Positions 45,747 to 58,489 of a stretch of DNA of 64,000 nt are shown one piece after another. The first letter of the stretch is position 1. Each line of letters starts with the position of its first letter. Origin of the DNA: Glycine soja. Lineage: Eukaryota; Streptophyta; Magnoliopsida; Fabales; Fabaceae. The notes below the pieces were generated by a model, which did not search any database, was not told where the DNA came from, and worked only from the letters and a program-made list of their open reading frames with translations. The position numbers and the translations under genes are program-made. The stretch covers positions 19,162,259-19,226,258 of the forward strand of contig NC_041019.1 in assembly GCF_004193775.1 (NCBI RefSeq). The letters are read 5' to 3'.

Positions 45747-47670
45747 GGTGACTCTATCTTGTATTGTTTTGTTCAAGGTTTTAAATTGTAGTTGTGGTCG
45801 TGATTTTTCCGTGATGGTTGATATTGAAGTCAATGTGGTCGGGGAGAGTCTAAAAACCTTAACGTTGTGGCTGAAATTGCAGTCGTTTTTAAAAATTTTG
45901 TGTGTTAAGAGTTGAAGTGGTAGATGCTAACAAACCAAATGCTCAATTGGAATGCTAAAAAAGATGCTCTATTGGATGGAGATGACTAACTCCATGTTGA
46001 CACCCTTTGAGATACATGAGGATTTCTCCAAGAAGAACCATGAAGTGAATCACATTGGAATAGTAATTGGCATGCATTTGAGGGAGCCTTTACCATATAA
46101 AAATATTTTCATAGTAAGAGAATCCTGTGTGGAGTACGCATGGAGCAAGTGAAGTTATATTAGAAGAATACTCAATAACACAAGGATACGAAAGAGATGT
46201 ACTTTAAGGAAAAGAGAAAGCTGGGAAAAGAAAAGTAGACACTGCTTGCTTGTCTTTTGGTTGGGAAGTGGTGGTGGTGGGGTGCTTTACTTTGACAAGG
46301 AAATGGAAACTGCACCCTCATTCTCCATTTTCATCTATTTTACGTTTTACTTGTTTATACATCTTGAAAATGCAATTGGGGGGGTTGGGAGGTCCCTTTC
46401 ATTTGCTCTCTTCAGTCTTCATCATAAATATATTGCTCCTAAATTAATCTTTTCTCTTGTATGGTGTAACCGTCGTTGTTACTATTAATGTCTATCATCA
46501 TCAGCAATTGACTACGATTCTGATTTTCTATAGGAACAATAGTATATCTATTAATCTATGAGCATTAATGCAAGGACCCAACAACCAAGATCTATTTTTT
46601 AGTCAATTACCATCCCCATTAAATCTATGGCATGGAAAAAAAATACTTAGGAGACTTTTAAAAAGGTTATCATATTTGCTAGCAATTAATAGTAATTTGT
46701 GAGAAATATGCTCTCTAAAAATCAAGCATTTAATAACTTGTGACTTGTGAGGCTGTGAAAAATAAAGAGCACGAGTTTTTCTTCTTTTCAGTCCTTTCTT
46801 TTTTGGTCGAACAGTGACTAGGAACTTGGTTGTGGTTGAAGTGTTCTAGTTTCTTCCACTCCATTTTCCCTATTTGTGCTCCATAGGGTGTATACTTTAG
46901 GAATTGGGAAAAGAAAGGACGGGAAGGAGTCGTGAGAAAAATAAGGGAAAGGGATGGAAACTAAGTTTTTTTTTTCTAACTAGACCTTCATTAAGGAATC
47001 CAAGAATTGAATCTCTTGAGCCAACAACTTTTGGTGGATGGAAACTAGTTGTTTTCCCTATTCTATTGTATAAAATTTTTCAAAATGACATTTTTGTGTG
47101 ATCCTTTACATTACATTTAGAAACCTTCAAAATAAATTGATATTTATTTGAAAATTTTCTTTTCTCTTCTTAATATACACATAGTTTATAGTATCTCAGA
47201 CCAAAAAGGAAAACAAAGATTCAAGGAATACAATTTATATTATCATATTAAACATAATTCATACAAAATATGTGAGTTATTATAAACTTCCTAGTACATG
47301 TCTTCAATTTCAACAAATTACAAAAAAAAACATAATACATTTAGATGAAGTCCATATTATGTGCTAATCATGAATAAATCCTTTTATCTTCAAATTCATA
47401 CTTCCTAATTAATGTTGTGTCATTAATTATATAAATTTATGTTTATACATTTTAATTTGTAACTATTTAAATTGAATTCAAATTTTAGTTATAAATACAA
47501 TTCTCTTCCATGTTAATAATAGAATAAATCTTATTCTTTTAAACAATATTAAACTAATTTATATTGTATAATCTAACGAAAAAGAAAATTAATTTTCATT
47601 TCTTTACTTGGTGTATCATCGAGCCTATGGATTAACTATCGTGAAGTTATTTATCTTAGGCTATGTTTGG
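45747..47670. other. Kinase gene 5' region and AT-rich intergenic sequence
   Basis: Should contain the kinase promoter and 5' UTR (minus strand); I found no single convincing TATA box to mark. Frames at 45700-46488 and 46904-47101 have no recognisable domain. Confidence 0.45.
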
Positions 47671-49999
47671 TGTAACACCTTGTTATATCGACATAACTCA
47701 TAATAATTTATTTATTGATTTTAATTATTATGAAAATGAGTGCAAATTTTTTCGTGTTGTTTCGAGGTGTATAAAATATGAGATTTGGAAGCAAAGAAAC
47801 ATTTGTGAGCAATTATATATATAAAGAACCATGATCTTCTTTATTATAAATTCAGTATGTAAAACAAAATTTGAAGATACAAGGGAAATAAATCATAGCT
47901 ATCTCAACCTGTACAGTAAAATAACCTAGTCAAAGCTATACACAAGTCTACGCTAACTCACAATATAAAAGCTAATCTTCATGTCCTGTATATCCTTGCT
48001 AGTCTTTGCTATCTTCGTTATATTAGCAACAACGCTAGAGCTTGATCATTGGGCATGATATAGGAGGGAGGATTTGATTTCAAACTTATCTATATGTTGA
48101 TGGTAAAATGACTATCGTCAATCATACAATTTACTAGACTCTTCAAGGGAACATAGTATTTATCTAGTTATAAAATCTTAATCGTGTAGGCGCAATATGA
48201 ATCCATACTCCTTGACTGGAAGTGTCTGGGAGTACATACGCCTCAACCTATGGCAAATCTTCCACAGATAAACTAAGAAGATCTAAATCAAGACATCTAC
48301 AATTCTATATATAACTCAAGTGTATTCTCGCACCAATCAATGAAATGTTAAGCAATTGTCGGGGTTATCAAGCTTGGTCAGATGAAGTCCCCAACAAAGG
48401 GTACCCCCTGGCCCTTCATTTACTTCATCACCATACCCCCAAGACTTTCATTACTGATCCCTGACCTTTCATTCCTCAACTTGCTAGATTGTGTCTTCCA
48501 CCATAGGCAACATGCCACTACATATTCCTTTCTTGGCAGTACTTATATTAGAGTACTCATAACTTACTATCTCATAGTATGATACACTCTAAATGGAATG
48601 TCATGGCCACGTTGGGATTTTGTTTCTAAAGAACATCAGAGAAAACACTTGATTCACTTGAACAAAGGAAAACCTCATAAAGGTATAATTCTCACACAAG
48701 AAAGTGTTTCATCTCAATTCCAACACTGATACATCATAAATCAATTTTGCAATTCATTTCCATCAAATCAAAGATAAATTACATAGTCATCATGGATTAT
48801 AGGGACTTTTAGGGTTGGATCTGGCTTGAAAGAAATCTTGGATTTTCTAGATATTAAAAAATACCTTGAGAATAGGAGAGCAAACATAAAAACAAGCTAG
48901 CAACTCAAATGAACCATCACTTTCTATCCCTTCCCTTTTCAACCAAGTTATCACTACTTCTTATACCAAAATCCTAACTTATAAAATTTACAACAACTTT
49001 GTACATTTTATAACATAATGTACATAATTTGGACATTTATTTATTCACAAAGAACTTATTTCCCTTTTCTCTTTTTTCTTTTCTTTCTTTTCTTTTTTGT
49101 ACAATATTTAATTTACATGAATAACCACATTTAAAAACAAAGTATTTACATCACATTAGCCACCAAATGATAGAAATCCCCAACAAAACACATTTGCTCT
49201 CCTAACCTAAGGCAAGAAACTTTTATCCTAGGTTAGTGTTCAAACAAAATATCAAGTGTTTGGCTCAAAGGGCTTGCAAATGGTAAAACAATATACATTT
49301 GGATAGCTTTTTGGCCAGTAGCTTAAAATGTATAAGAAAGAAAGAATTCCTAAATCATATCTATGCATCATATGTTATGACAATTAGAAATTCATGCAAA
49401 ATCAACTGTAGAACATATCAATGAGGACACTCAATGTAAAATTTGTGGTTGCACACAATCACCAAAGCTTAAGGTTTGTTTCCATGTTCAAATCAAATCA
49501 GTGTTTTGAAAGTTGTTCTTTATCAAGCTCATGCAAAAACATTTGAATTCATTTGGTAAAAGGGAAAGTCATTCATTGTTTTTCATTCTCAATGGTTCCA
49601 AAAATCAATTTGTTGTGTTATGATCCAATTCAAAAGCAAGTTTCAAAATCACTGACTGTCGATTCTTTCCAAAACATGTGTTATGTCAAGGAAAATTTTT
49701 ATGTTTAAGTCCCAAAAAGAGTTATATACATATACATATATATATATATATGTATGTATTATATTCTGCAGCTACGCTAACAAAATTAAATTATTCACTA
49801 ATGTTTACTACAAAAAAGAGGGAAACCTCTGTGTACACATATCAAAGTGCATGCATAAACTAGTCAAATTCATAGACAAATTCAAAAATAGATAACATGT
49901 AAAAACATGACACAAACACTAGAGTATTTAAAACACAATTTCACACTAAACATAGACATATTTTGTTAAACAACAACAGTTCGACGAATGTTATGCATA
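47671..49999. other. Retrotransposon-derived non-coding sequence, mixed
   Basis: TGTAACACCTTGTTATATCG at 47671 resembles the start of a gypsy LTR. Near 49178, AATCCCCAACAAAACACATT resembles in arrangement the polypurine/3' region of the gag-only element (AATCCCCCAAATTAAAACTT at 6864), as if a minus-strand Athila-like piece lies here. No open frames or paired LTRs were identified, so the layout is tentative. Confidence 0.3.
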
Positions 50000-52900
50000 C
50001 CAATTGTTTGAAAAATTTTGAATTCCAGGAGAAAAACTAATCCTGCATGATAAGGATCTGGTAGGGTTCAATATCACCCCATTAGGCTATATCAAGCTAA
50101 GGGTTACCTTCGGAAAACATCCTCTGATAAAAATTGTCATGGTGCATTTTTTGGTTGTAGGCACAATGCCACCCTTTAATGCATTGATTAGGAGGTTGAC
50201 ACTCAATGCTCTGGGAGCCGTTATCTCAACCCCTTACCTAGTTGTGAAATTCTTGAATGATGACTTGAAGGTGGTTACAATTAGGGGTGATTAGAGGAAG
50301 GCTAGGCAATGCTATAGGGAATCCCTCAAGCTAACATCACATAAGAAGGAATTGCAAAAGCTTCCAGCTTCGGGTAAGTTAATCCCGATCCCGGGGATGT
50401 GGGAGATACTAATTGTTGATTTGGATTGTGGAATCAAGCTTTCAGTTGGTGAATAATTCATCCAACTTTCAGTTGTTGTCTTTCATGAATGCGTACTCAG
50501 GACACAATCAAATCCCTATGCACCCTAAAGATGAGGGAAAAAACAACTTTTATGATCGACAAAGAAAACTACGACTATGAGGTATTGCCCTTTTGCCTGA
50601 AGAATATCGGAGCAACTTACTAGAGGATGATGGATTCTATCTTCAAAAAGTAGATTGGCTGAAATTTAGAAGTCTATGTTAATGACATGATCATGAAAAT
50701 TAGGCAATAAGACAAGCATTTAGCTAACCTACAAGAAATGTTTATGCAGTTTATGAAATACAACATGAGTCTCAATCCTGTGAAGTGAAATTTCGAGGTA
50801 CGTGTTAGAAAGTTCTTAGGTTTCATGCTAACCAAGAGAGGAATAGAGGTGAATCACGAAAAGTGTATAGAGATCCCATAATTATTGGGACGGAGAGCTG
50901 CTCTAACAAGGCTCATAGCAAAATCAACCCAACATGCCTTGCCTTTCTTTAAGCTGATAAGGAAAACTTTTATGCAGTTTATGAAATACAACATGAGTCT
51001 CAATCCGGTGAAGTGAAATTTTGAGGTACGTGTTAGAAAGTTCTTAGGTTACATGCTAACAAAGAGAGGAATAGAGGTGAATCATGAAAAGTGTAGAGAG
51101 ATCCCATAATTATTGGGACGGATAACTGCTCTAACAAGGTTCATAGCAATATCAACCCAACATGCCTTGCCTTTCTTTAAGCTGATAAGGAAAGCCATTG
51201 AGTTCAAATGGGATGAAAAATGTGAGGCAACTTTTTAGAAGTAAAAGGGATTTTGTCGTCACCATTGGTACTCATAAAACTGAAGGTAGGGGAGACGTTG
51301 TATCTTTATCTCATCGTGGCAAATGAAGCGATAAGCGTTACTTTGGTCAAAGAGACAGGTGAGTCTCAGAAGCCAATTTACTTTGTATGGAACACGCTCC
51401 AAGGAGCCAAGCTCAGATACCCAAAAGTGGAGAAGATGGTCTTTGCTTTGATTACATCAACAAGACGGTTAAGGTAGTACTTCTAGTCACATCAGATAGT
51501 GGTACAAACAGATTAACCTATCTGACAAATTTTGCATCGACTCGATTTAGCTTGAAAGATGGTCGCTTGGGAAGTTGAGTTGTCAAAACATGGCATACTT
51601 TTCGAACCCTGAAAAGAAATCATGGTGCAAGCTCTAGCTTATTTCATTGTTGAACTGATCTTGGAGTACCCAAAAAGAGATCAAGTATGGATGATAGTTG
51701 TAGACGGGTCTTCCCACGAGAAAAGAAGTGGAGCTATGTCTTATTGGAATCTTCATATGGCTTAATAGTCAAGCAAGCCTTAAATTTTTCCTTTCCAACA
51801 ACCAACAACCATGCAGAGTATGAAGCTTGCATTGCAGGAGTGTGAATAGTCGAGGAGCTAGGGGACAAGAAAATAAAGGTAATAAGTGACTCCAAGTGGG
51901 TAATTTTCCAAATTAATAGGGGGTAACGAGCCAATGATAAGCTTATGTAGAAGTATTTGGCAAAAGCCAAAGCCATGGAAGCCAAATTTGAATTTGCTGA
52001 GTTCTCTCACATATTGCGACGAAAAAACTTAAGAGTTGACATACTTTCTCGGCTCGTAAGCGCACAAAGCTTAGGGAACAACAGGATGGTGATACAACAA
52101 ACTTTTCAAGAACCAAATCATGTCTTAACAATCAACAACCAACAAAGTTGGATGACTTCGATTATGGCATACCTCATCTATGAGAAGCTACTTATTGACG
52201 AGAAAGAGGCCAAAAAATTGCAGAGGATGACAACAAATTATTGCATTCATAATACTTTATAGAAGAAGGTATTCTCAACCATTACTGAAGTGTTTGTTAC
52301 TCACCAAATAAGCTTATGTGTTACTAGAAATCCTTGAAGGGAGTTGTGGTCATCATTTAGGGGGAAAAGCCTTGGCCAAAAAGACTCTAAAGGTTGGTTA
52401 CTATTAGCTGACAATTAAGCGGGTGGAATGAGCTATGTCAAAAAATGTGATAGATGCCAAAGATGCTTAGACTTGCATAGTGTTCCTGTTGAGAAGTTAC
52501 GGGTGTTGAATTCCCCTAGGCCTTTTTCTTGGTGAGAAGTAAACATCCTGGGTCATTTTCACCAAGTTGTTGGCTAGGTTAAATACCTCTCATTGTTGCA
52601 ATTAATTATTTCACTAAGTGGATTGGGGTAGAGTCATTAGCAAAGATTACAGAGAAGAATGTTGAGAATTTTGTATATCGACAAATGATCTACTAGTTTA
52701 GGATCCTGAAGATGATTGTGACTGACAATGGGACTTAATTCACGAGAAAGAAGTTTCAAGAGCTGTTGGAAGGCTTGAAGATAAAACATAAATTCTCTTC
52801 TGGAACATCGTCAAACTAATGAGTTAGTAGATGTTGTGAATAAAGTGATTTTGAAGGGATTAAGAAGAAGGTTGGATTCTGCCAAGGGATGCTGAGTCGA

Positions 52901-53380
52901 GAAACTCTTGCATGTCCTTTGGGTTTACAAGACTACTCCACATTCTGCAACAGAAGAATTACCAAACCCTTTCTTTAGATTGGCTTAAGGCACGAAAGCA
53001 ATGATCTTTGTAGAAATAGAGGAACCCTCATAGAGGGTTCTTAACTACAATCAAGAAGATAATGACGAAAACATCAAGTTCAAACTAGACCTAGCCAATG
53101 AGAGAAAGGGAAGTCTCATGCATAAGGAAGGCTTCTATAAAAAAAAAAGTTAAAGCCAAACACAACAAAAGAGTTGCTCTAAGAAGTTTCTTGGAAGGCA
53201 ATTTGTCAATGGAAGAAATGCCAAGGATAGAAAGCTAGCAAAAAATTAGGAAGGTCTTTACCGAGTCATTGCCAAGACTGAAGGAGGCACTTATTCACTA
53301 GAAGCCCTCTCTGGGAAGTTAATCTCATAAACTTGGAATGTAATGAATCTACGGAAGTGTTATAGTCAGCATCCAAGCAA
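50000..53380 (+). pseudogene. Tat/Ogre-like Ty3/gypsy pol remnant (PR to integrase)
   Basis: Plus-strand pieces appear in order. Protease end: MPPFNALIRRLTLNALGAV (50168). RT: QIPMHPKDEGKNNFYD (50510), EEYRSNLLEDDGF, KYNMSLNP, RKFLGFMLTKRGIEV. RNase H start: ETLYLYLIVANEAISVTLV (51295), GAKLRYPKVEKMVFAL; then an extra RNase H-like domain with NNHAEYEAC-type and LAKAKAMEAKFEFAEFSHIL (51957). Integrase: KKCDRCQRC (52445), and an end like EGLYRVIAKTEGGTYSLEAL (53250). The second RNase H and the integrase C-terminal pattern are typical of Tat/Ogre elements. Many stops and frameshifts occur throughout; the RT catalytic box is not preserved. Confidence 0.85.
50741..51193 (+). repeat. 228-bp tandem duplication within the RT region
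   Basis: 50741-50968 and 50969-51193 repeat from TTTATGCAGTTTATGAAATA to AAGCTGATAAGGAAA with about a dozen differences. 228 is divisible by 3, but both copies contain stops. Confidence 0.93.
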
Positions 53381-53530
53381 ATCACTTTCATATAAAATTT
53401 AACATTTATTGTGCAACATCTTTTTCACAATTATAGGCTTTATAAAATCCACCCATGTATCTTCATTATGGTTCTACCATCAATAAACAAAAAACATTTC
53501 CGCCAAAACAAAGCCAAGATATCAACACAA

Positions 53531-53750
53531 CAAGTCTCGCAATTACCACCCTTAGTTGGTAGCTTCGAAAGGCCGACCACTATAGTTGGTTGGAAGGAAC
53601 AACAAGTCTCATGGTTACCACCATTAGTTAGTAGCTTTGAAAGGCCAACCACCATAGTTGCTCAACACGAATGATAAGTCTTGTGGTTTCCACCACCCTT
53701 AGTTGGTAACTTCGAAAGGCTGACCATCATAGTTGGTTGGTAGGAATGAC
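53531..53750 (+). repeat. Three-copy minisatellite, 72-bp unit, behind pol
   Basis: Units start at 53531, 53603 and about 53674, each with CAAGTCTC, TTACCACC, TTAGTTGGTAGCTT, GAAAGGCCGACCA and ATAGTTGGTTGG. Tandem repeats in the region between pol and the 3' LTR are a known habit of Ogre/Tat elements. Confidence 0.9.
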
Positions 53751-55466
53751 AAATCAGCAAACACAATTAAAGGTATCAATCCCGTAAATGCAACTAAGTG
53801 TTCAAATTAAGCAAATGCAAATATAAGGGAAGAAAATAAAAAAGGAAATGAAAAGTAAGATGCAACTAGAAATTCATAACAAGCCAGATGACTTATTATT
53901 CTCGGAATAAAATACATTTCTTGGGGCAAATCGAAAATAACACTATTACATTTCATGGAATAAATTACATTTCATGGAATAAATTACATTTCAAAATAGA
54001 TTGTTACATACAAAGTAAGTTTCCTTTTCTAAAATAAAGGAGAATATGCATAACACCATAGTACATGAATGTTGTGGTTGAACAAGAGTCTGAGCGGAAA
54101 CATCACTCCCTAAGGAGAAAGAGCAAAGGTAGCACGTGCCTAAGTCAAAAGAGAAAAGAAACTTTTGACATCTTGACTCCCAAGTTAACAAAAGTATCAT
54201 CTCAATTACAAAGTCATCACTGACAAGGAGACATTGGCTGAGTTGGATAGTAAGTCAAAACAGAGCCTACAATGGGATAAAAGCACCAAAAGGGTATGAC
54301 TATTCGCTGAAGTTCGCTTTGGGCTACTGATGCGTAAAATATGTAAGGCTCTTATAAAGACAAGTGTATCCTACGCAATAGTAACAGTGGACTCAAAAGT
54401 CTAGATATCAATCCCAAAGAACCAGTTGTATTCCTAATTTGAGATTATTAAAAAGAGGATTCAAATATTTTTATACTTTTGGTTTTTAGAAGAAAACAAA
54501 TAAAAAAAATGCAAAAATAGGTTTTGAGTGATGATAAGAATGATCAGGGGTTATGATTCACTAGTACCATTTTCACTCAATCCTAGTCCTAATGAAATTC
54601 CTTTCCTAGTCAATTACCAATTCCCAAAATCAACTAAAGCCTATGATCAAGGTCAAAAGATGCTTTTTTGCCTTAAATCAATACCCCATTTATCATGGAT
54701 GTATCAATGTAAGTCAAAGGATAAAATCAATTCTAGGGATGATTAATTAAAAATTAACTAATCTATCAGAGATTACCCAAATATTTTTTGATAATGTAAT
54801 TTGGTGCAAAACATTCTCTGTTAGAACTAGACGATCCATCCATTCCCTTTTGTTTTGATGAATAACAAAGGTATAAATTTATTATTACTAATGATTTACA
54901 TGTAAGAATACAAGACACGTCATATGGAAGCATTATGGTAATAACTTCCTATACGTCAACTCAATTTATGATTGTCGTCCACTCTACATTTTGTACATAC
55001 TCTTATAAAGCAATACCCAACATCCAATTTGCTGCCAATAGAACAAACAGAGAAAAATAATGGATCATTCATTATGCTCTTATCACACGTCCAAAAAGAC
55101 ACTTAAACACTTACATAAATATTTCTATCTTTTATAAGTGTAGTCCAATTATGAGTGGATTCATTCATACTACAATTTGTCTGCTTTAAATTGCTCTTTA
55201 TTACTTGATTTAAACTAACATTTTGAATCTAGCACGATTGAGACAAATTTAGAAAGGATTTATTCAAGAACAATCTACTATTGAAATTGTGCAGAGCTTG
55301 CCTTATTTAGAAAGATTCACACCTTCACTTGCCTATGCGCCACAAAGACTAACAACGTCCAAATATTGGATGCACTGGTCCCAGTAAATATCTGCTCCTC
55401 CAACAACTATAAAAGGCAACTCATTTCAACGTTCAAGAACAAGGAGAAAAGACAAAAGGCGTAATA
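53751..55466. other. LTR-like and non-coding retrotransposon debris
   Basis: At 54329 GATGCGTAAAATATG, AAGACAAGTGTATCCTACGC and CAAAGAACCAGTTG follow the same layout as the Athila-like LTR at 10360 (ACAAGTGTATCAAATTTG and AGTCCGAGTGTCG), suggesting a diverged LTR fragment that runs to about 54780. The rest is unassigned. Confidence 0.4.
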
Positions 55467-56819
55467 TGTGACACCCTTTACCCCGTACACATATATGTAA
55501 TAAACAAAATGTAAATGCGGAACTAAATAAAAGTTCATCAAACACATAGTATATAAAAACATTTTCAAGGGTAAAAGGTTCATATTTACGTCTCATGTAA
55601 TAGAACTAGCCCAAATAAGGAAATCGAGTTATCTCGGCTCAAAACACGGCCGAACAAGTTTATGAAAAGAAATTCAACTAACAGCGGAAATCATAAAACA
55701 AGAACACTATTCATGGAATTATAACATGTGAAATAAAAGCCCTATGTCCCGATGTCACATCTATTAGAGCATTTCCCTAAGAAAGACTAAGCCTCTCCAT
55801 CTCCAACATGATCATCATCATAGGCTAGCTCACCTGAAATAAAATGACAATTAGCCTAAACACAAACACACACTAGAAGTGAGTTTTCACATTTCTAAAT
55901 AAAATACGGATAAACAAAGACAAAAGCAAAATACATTAAGGAAATATTTATCACATAGCCCAACTTAGTACAATCCATATCACTTCACCACATTATCATT
56001 TAAAATTTATTTTTCAATCACCAATCACATTACACATGAATCACACACTCGACTCAAGACATAACAACACTCACTAATTTCATAATAAACAATCAACAAG
56101 TGTTATGCAACAATTATACTAAGACTCAAGCCAATATGCAATGTGGTACCATGTCAGTGGAAAAACAACACTAGGGTGCCTAAGAGTACATAACAAGACA
56201 CATCATACAATGAGTATGTTAGGTTACTTTTATTAAGTGAAATCATAAGGTGATCAGGGTCACTCTGTTTTGCGAGAATGCTCCAACCATATGGGATCAA
56301 CATAGACTTAAAGGAACACTCAAACCAAATGTATTTACCCCCAAGGCCTTGACTCCAAAGAATCCGTTAGGGCTTCATCTTCCTGATTTAGGTCCAACCC
56401 CTAAAATAAATTTTGCATGCAGACATTGCTCATGAATCATACAATACCCACGACCTCACACTTATTTTCAAACATGTTTAACACAATTCTCTATAATTTA
56501 ACACCTCAGGTTCCTACCTTGGAACCCTACACTTTCCTTTTAACACCTCGCACATAAACATTTTCCTCAAGGTGAACACCAGTTGAGTTATTGTATAATT
56601 AACTCATAACACAAGTAATATCATATTAAGTATTAACCACATATTTATTCACAACCATATTTCATGTCCACGATTTAACATCTACAAATTAACTAACTAC
56701 AAAATATACTTAACAAATAGATAAACATGTATTATAACAATAAAATATATCTAAATTTAAAGCTTTTAAATATATTTACACATATAAATATATATAACAT
56801 GTCACCATCCAAATACATG

Positions 56820-56878
<59 letters not shown>

Positions 56879-58310
56879 CATATATAACAAATCAGAAATT
56901 TATATACATATATTTTTTTTATATGGAAAAACATATGCACGTAAGATCCTAAACATAAGCCATGAAATTCAATAATGAGAAGTTCAACCAATAGAGAATG
57001 GAATCTATATCTATAATTCAAAATAAACTAGAGAAATCGTGCATTCTAATTCACAACAGCTTGGGTTTGTGTACTGTAATATCATCACGGAAATTAATCA
57101 CAAAATTTTCAAATTTATTTTAGCAGTAAAATACAATTTGGCAGAATTTATCATTGGAAAAAAGGAGAGAATGTTATGAGCATCTAGGAAAAATTAGAAA
57201 AAGGCCCAATTTTTAGGATTCTCACTCAACACAAGAACACAACAATTTCGCATTGGGACACCAATTGGTCCGTAAAACACAATCAATCCGCGATTAAAAG
57301 CATAAGAACATAATTGAATTTCATAAAACAACTCAAAATAACCCAAAAATTGATCCTCTAGGGATCCCTACACATGTTCATTCTAATCCCCAAGCGTGAC
57401 ATAAAACAAGAGAAAAGTGATCAAGTTGAGAACTGAAAGAGAAAAGGATATTATTTCAAGAGAATAGGATATTATTTCAAGAGAAACATTGTGCTTAGAA
57501 AGTTTATTCTTTGTCTAGCGAGGTCCAATTCTGAGATTAATATTTTCATTGTAAGCACATGTTGTAAGTGTTGGAATCTTTAATTTTATTTTCAAACAAT
57601 TGCTTGAGAAAACCAAGAGTGACTTAGTGATAAAATAATACTTGGGTATCTTATATTTAGAGGGAGTCTAAGGGTTGTGCTAGTAAAGGCCTAGATAATA
57701 CTTGTAAGCCAAGAGTGGAAGGAAATAATACTTGTTGTAATCAATTTGATTAGTGGAACCCTTTACTAGTTAGTAAAAGAGAATTGGATGTAGCTTAGGT
57801 TGAGTGAACCTATAACGCTCTAAAATTTTGATAACTGAAAAATAGAGGTTTAATGTATTTCTTGTATTATTTGATTATTTGATTAATTTGGATTAGTTGA
57901 TTTGTTGTGTGAATTATCTGTGTGTGATTGCTTGGTGTGGATGTTAGGTTATATGGAGATTGATTGACCTGTGTTGGAAATGTGAGAATTCAAGTTTGAC
58001 CCAAAACCTGTTTCGGTAAAGCCACAATCCCGAACTCGTTTACTGTTGGATCACTTTCAAATTTTGACTAAAGGTTTGTAACCCACGTGTGTACGCTTTG
58101 ACCGTTGGGATTAGCAAAATCACACTTTTCGACATCTCGTTTAGCGAGACAAGCGCACTAAGCGCAATTCCAACCCGTGGAGATAATTTGGTCAATGAGA
58201 TTAGCGCACTAAGCGCAATGGCAACCAACAGAGAAATTACGCTCAACACATAATGTCACCCTCAGTGCCAAAAGTTGAATTTCGCTTAGCGAGATGCGCT
58301 CACTTAAAAA
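55467..58310. other. Large retrotransposon-derived non-coding block
   Basis: TGTGACACCCTTTACCCCGT at 55467 looks like an LTR start, and TCTCGGCTCAAAACACGGCC (55631) recalls a legume gypsy repeat I have seen often. Later parts (57590-57830) look like LTR R/U5 sequence. A (TA)n tract lies at 56825-56874. No coding. The partner LTR was not found. Confidence 0.4.
58130..58310. repeat. Cluster of CGCTTAGCGAG / GCGCACTAAGCGCAA motifs
   Basis: GCGCACTAAGCGCAA occurs at about 58153 and 58204, and CGTTTAGCGAGAC and CGCTTAGCGAGATGCGCT flank them. They form overlapping short palindromes in an otherwise AT-rich background. Confidence 0.75.
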
Positions 58311-58489
58311 AGATTATGGAACTCAATAAACCAAGAGAGGGGTGAATTGGTTTCAAAACAAAATATACCTTTTAAAAATAGAGTTATAAACCTTAGAAAA
58401 TAATGATGCATTGTCCAATAGAGATAAAAATTGACAATTTGATGATTAAACCTTAGAAAATAAATTTTTCAAAAAACCAATACAAAGTT

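Noticed and set aside
56776..57021. 81-codon minus frame rich in Tyr and Ile
   Set aside because: It is the translation of a (TA)n microsatellite.
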